64,000 nucleotides of DNA, taken from the NCBI GenBank assembly GCA_012960035.1, contig DUBZ01000061.1, positions 124,001-188,000 on the forward strand, given 5' to 3'. Shown here piece by piece: positions 63,907 through 64,000 of this stretch. Made by a program: the position numbers and the translations under genes. This stretch comes from Myxococcales bacterium. Lineage in GTDB: Bacteria > Myxococcota_A > UBA9160 > UBA4427. Numbering within the stretch: the first letter of the stretch is position 1; each line of letters begins with the position of its first letter. Under the pieces are notes generated by a model, which ran no database searches, was not told the origin of the DNA, and saw only the letters and a list, made by a program, of their open reading frames with translations.

Positions 63907-64000
63907 ATGAAATTTCTCCCTTCACAACTGGCCTATATCCTGGAAGACCGAGAGGTCAAGCAGAACCTCTCGGCTCTGATGCGGTTCGTCTTTTTGTTAG
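63907..64000 (+). CDS. Start of a potassium-channel/TrkA-N-type protein, cut by window edge
   Basis: ATG at 63907 opens MKFLPSQLAYILEDREVKQN, continuing to the edge with a hydrophobic stretch. This leader is typical of bacterial ion-channel proteins with a C-terminal RCK/TrkA-N domain, but only 31 codons are visible, so the call is tentative. It is 22 bases downstream of ettA on the same strand. Confidence 0.5.
   Translation, partial: MKFLPSQLAYILEDREVKQNLSALMRFVFLL

Overview
The window looks like a chromosomal segment of an uncultured Gram-negative bacterium of the old 'deltaproteobacterial' grade (Myxococcota, Desulfobacterota or Binatota-like). This is inference from gene content: LPS export permeases, an OmpA-type protein, a PEP-CTERM protein, a hopanoid-type RND transporter, Ser/Thr kinase and FHA genes, acyl-CoA genes, moderately high GC and frequent TTG/GTG starts behind good Shine-Dalgarno sequences. 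No complete RNA gene, CRISPR array or replication origin was seen.

Layout. 1-6.7 kb (minus): a MATE exporter cut by the left edge, an APH-type phosphotransferase, a glycosyltransferase, a decayed membrane-protein gene, a fatty-acid desaturase and a PaaX-like regulator. 6.8-12.8 kb is a worn accessory zone: a frameshifted small membrane gene, a TolB-like/TPR protein, two truncated relics meeting at a CTAG, an aldehyde dehydrogenase, and a scar of IS3-type and IS30-type transposase pieces beside the 3' half of a tRNA-Thr gene. 12.8-21.6 kb is an envelope locus: a PAP2 phosphatase, four paralogous thymidylate-kinase-like P-loop proteins, a Wzx-like flippase, an ICMT-like methyltransferase and a fused LptF-LptG permease. 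22.5-31.3 kb holds a membrane protein, a PEP-CTERM protein, a large repeat-bearing exported protein ending at a clear terminator, a GspC-like PDZ protein and a membrane/spermidine-synthase/TPR fusion.

31.4-45 kb is the signalling and envelope part: glyoxalase I, a diadenylate cyclase fused to a YbbR (CdaR-like) domain, an HpnN-like RND protein, a divergent SelO-like pseudokinase, an FHA protein, an FHA-ferredoxin fusion, a DUF4384-OmpA protein, a Ser/Thr kinase with a formylglycine-generating-enzyme-like domain, and phosphatidylserine decarboxylase. 45-64 kb is mostly housekeeping and metabolic: a carboxyltransferase, a phosphodiesterase, a crotonase, a GMC oxidoreductase with a small partner, a gluzincin peptidase, an outer-membrane barrel next to a CusF-SCO1 copper protein, the Lhr helicase, a beta-hydroxyacid dehydrogenase, a TIGR03790-type protein, EttA and the start of a potassium-channel gene.

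The strongest candidates for something undescribed are (a) the four-copy kinase-like family interleaved with a flippase and a methyltransferase next to fused LptFG, (b) the CdaA-CdaR fusion with an altered RHR motif, (c) the FHA / FHA-ferredoxin / DUF4384-OmpA / kinase-FGE neighbourhood and (d) the SelO-like enzyme. Functions for these are inferred from motifs only.
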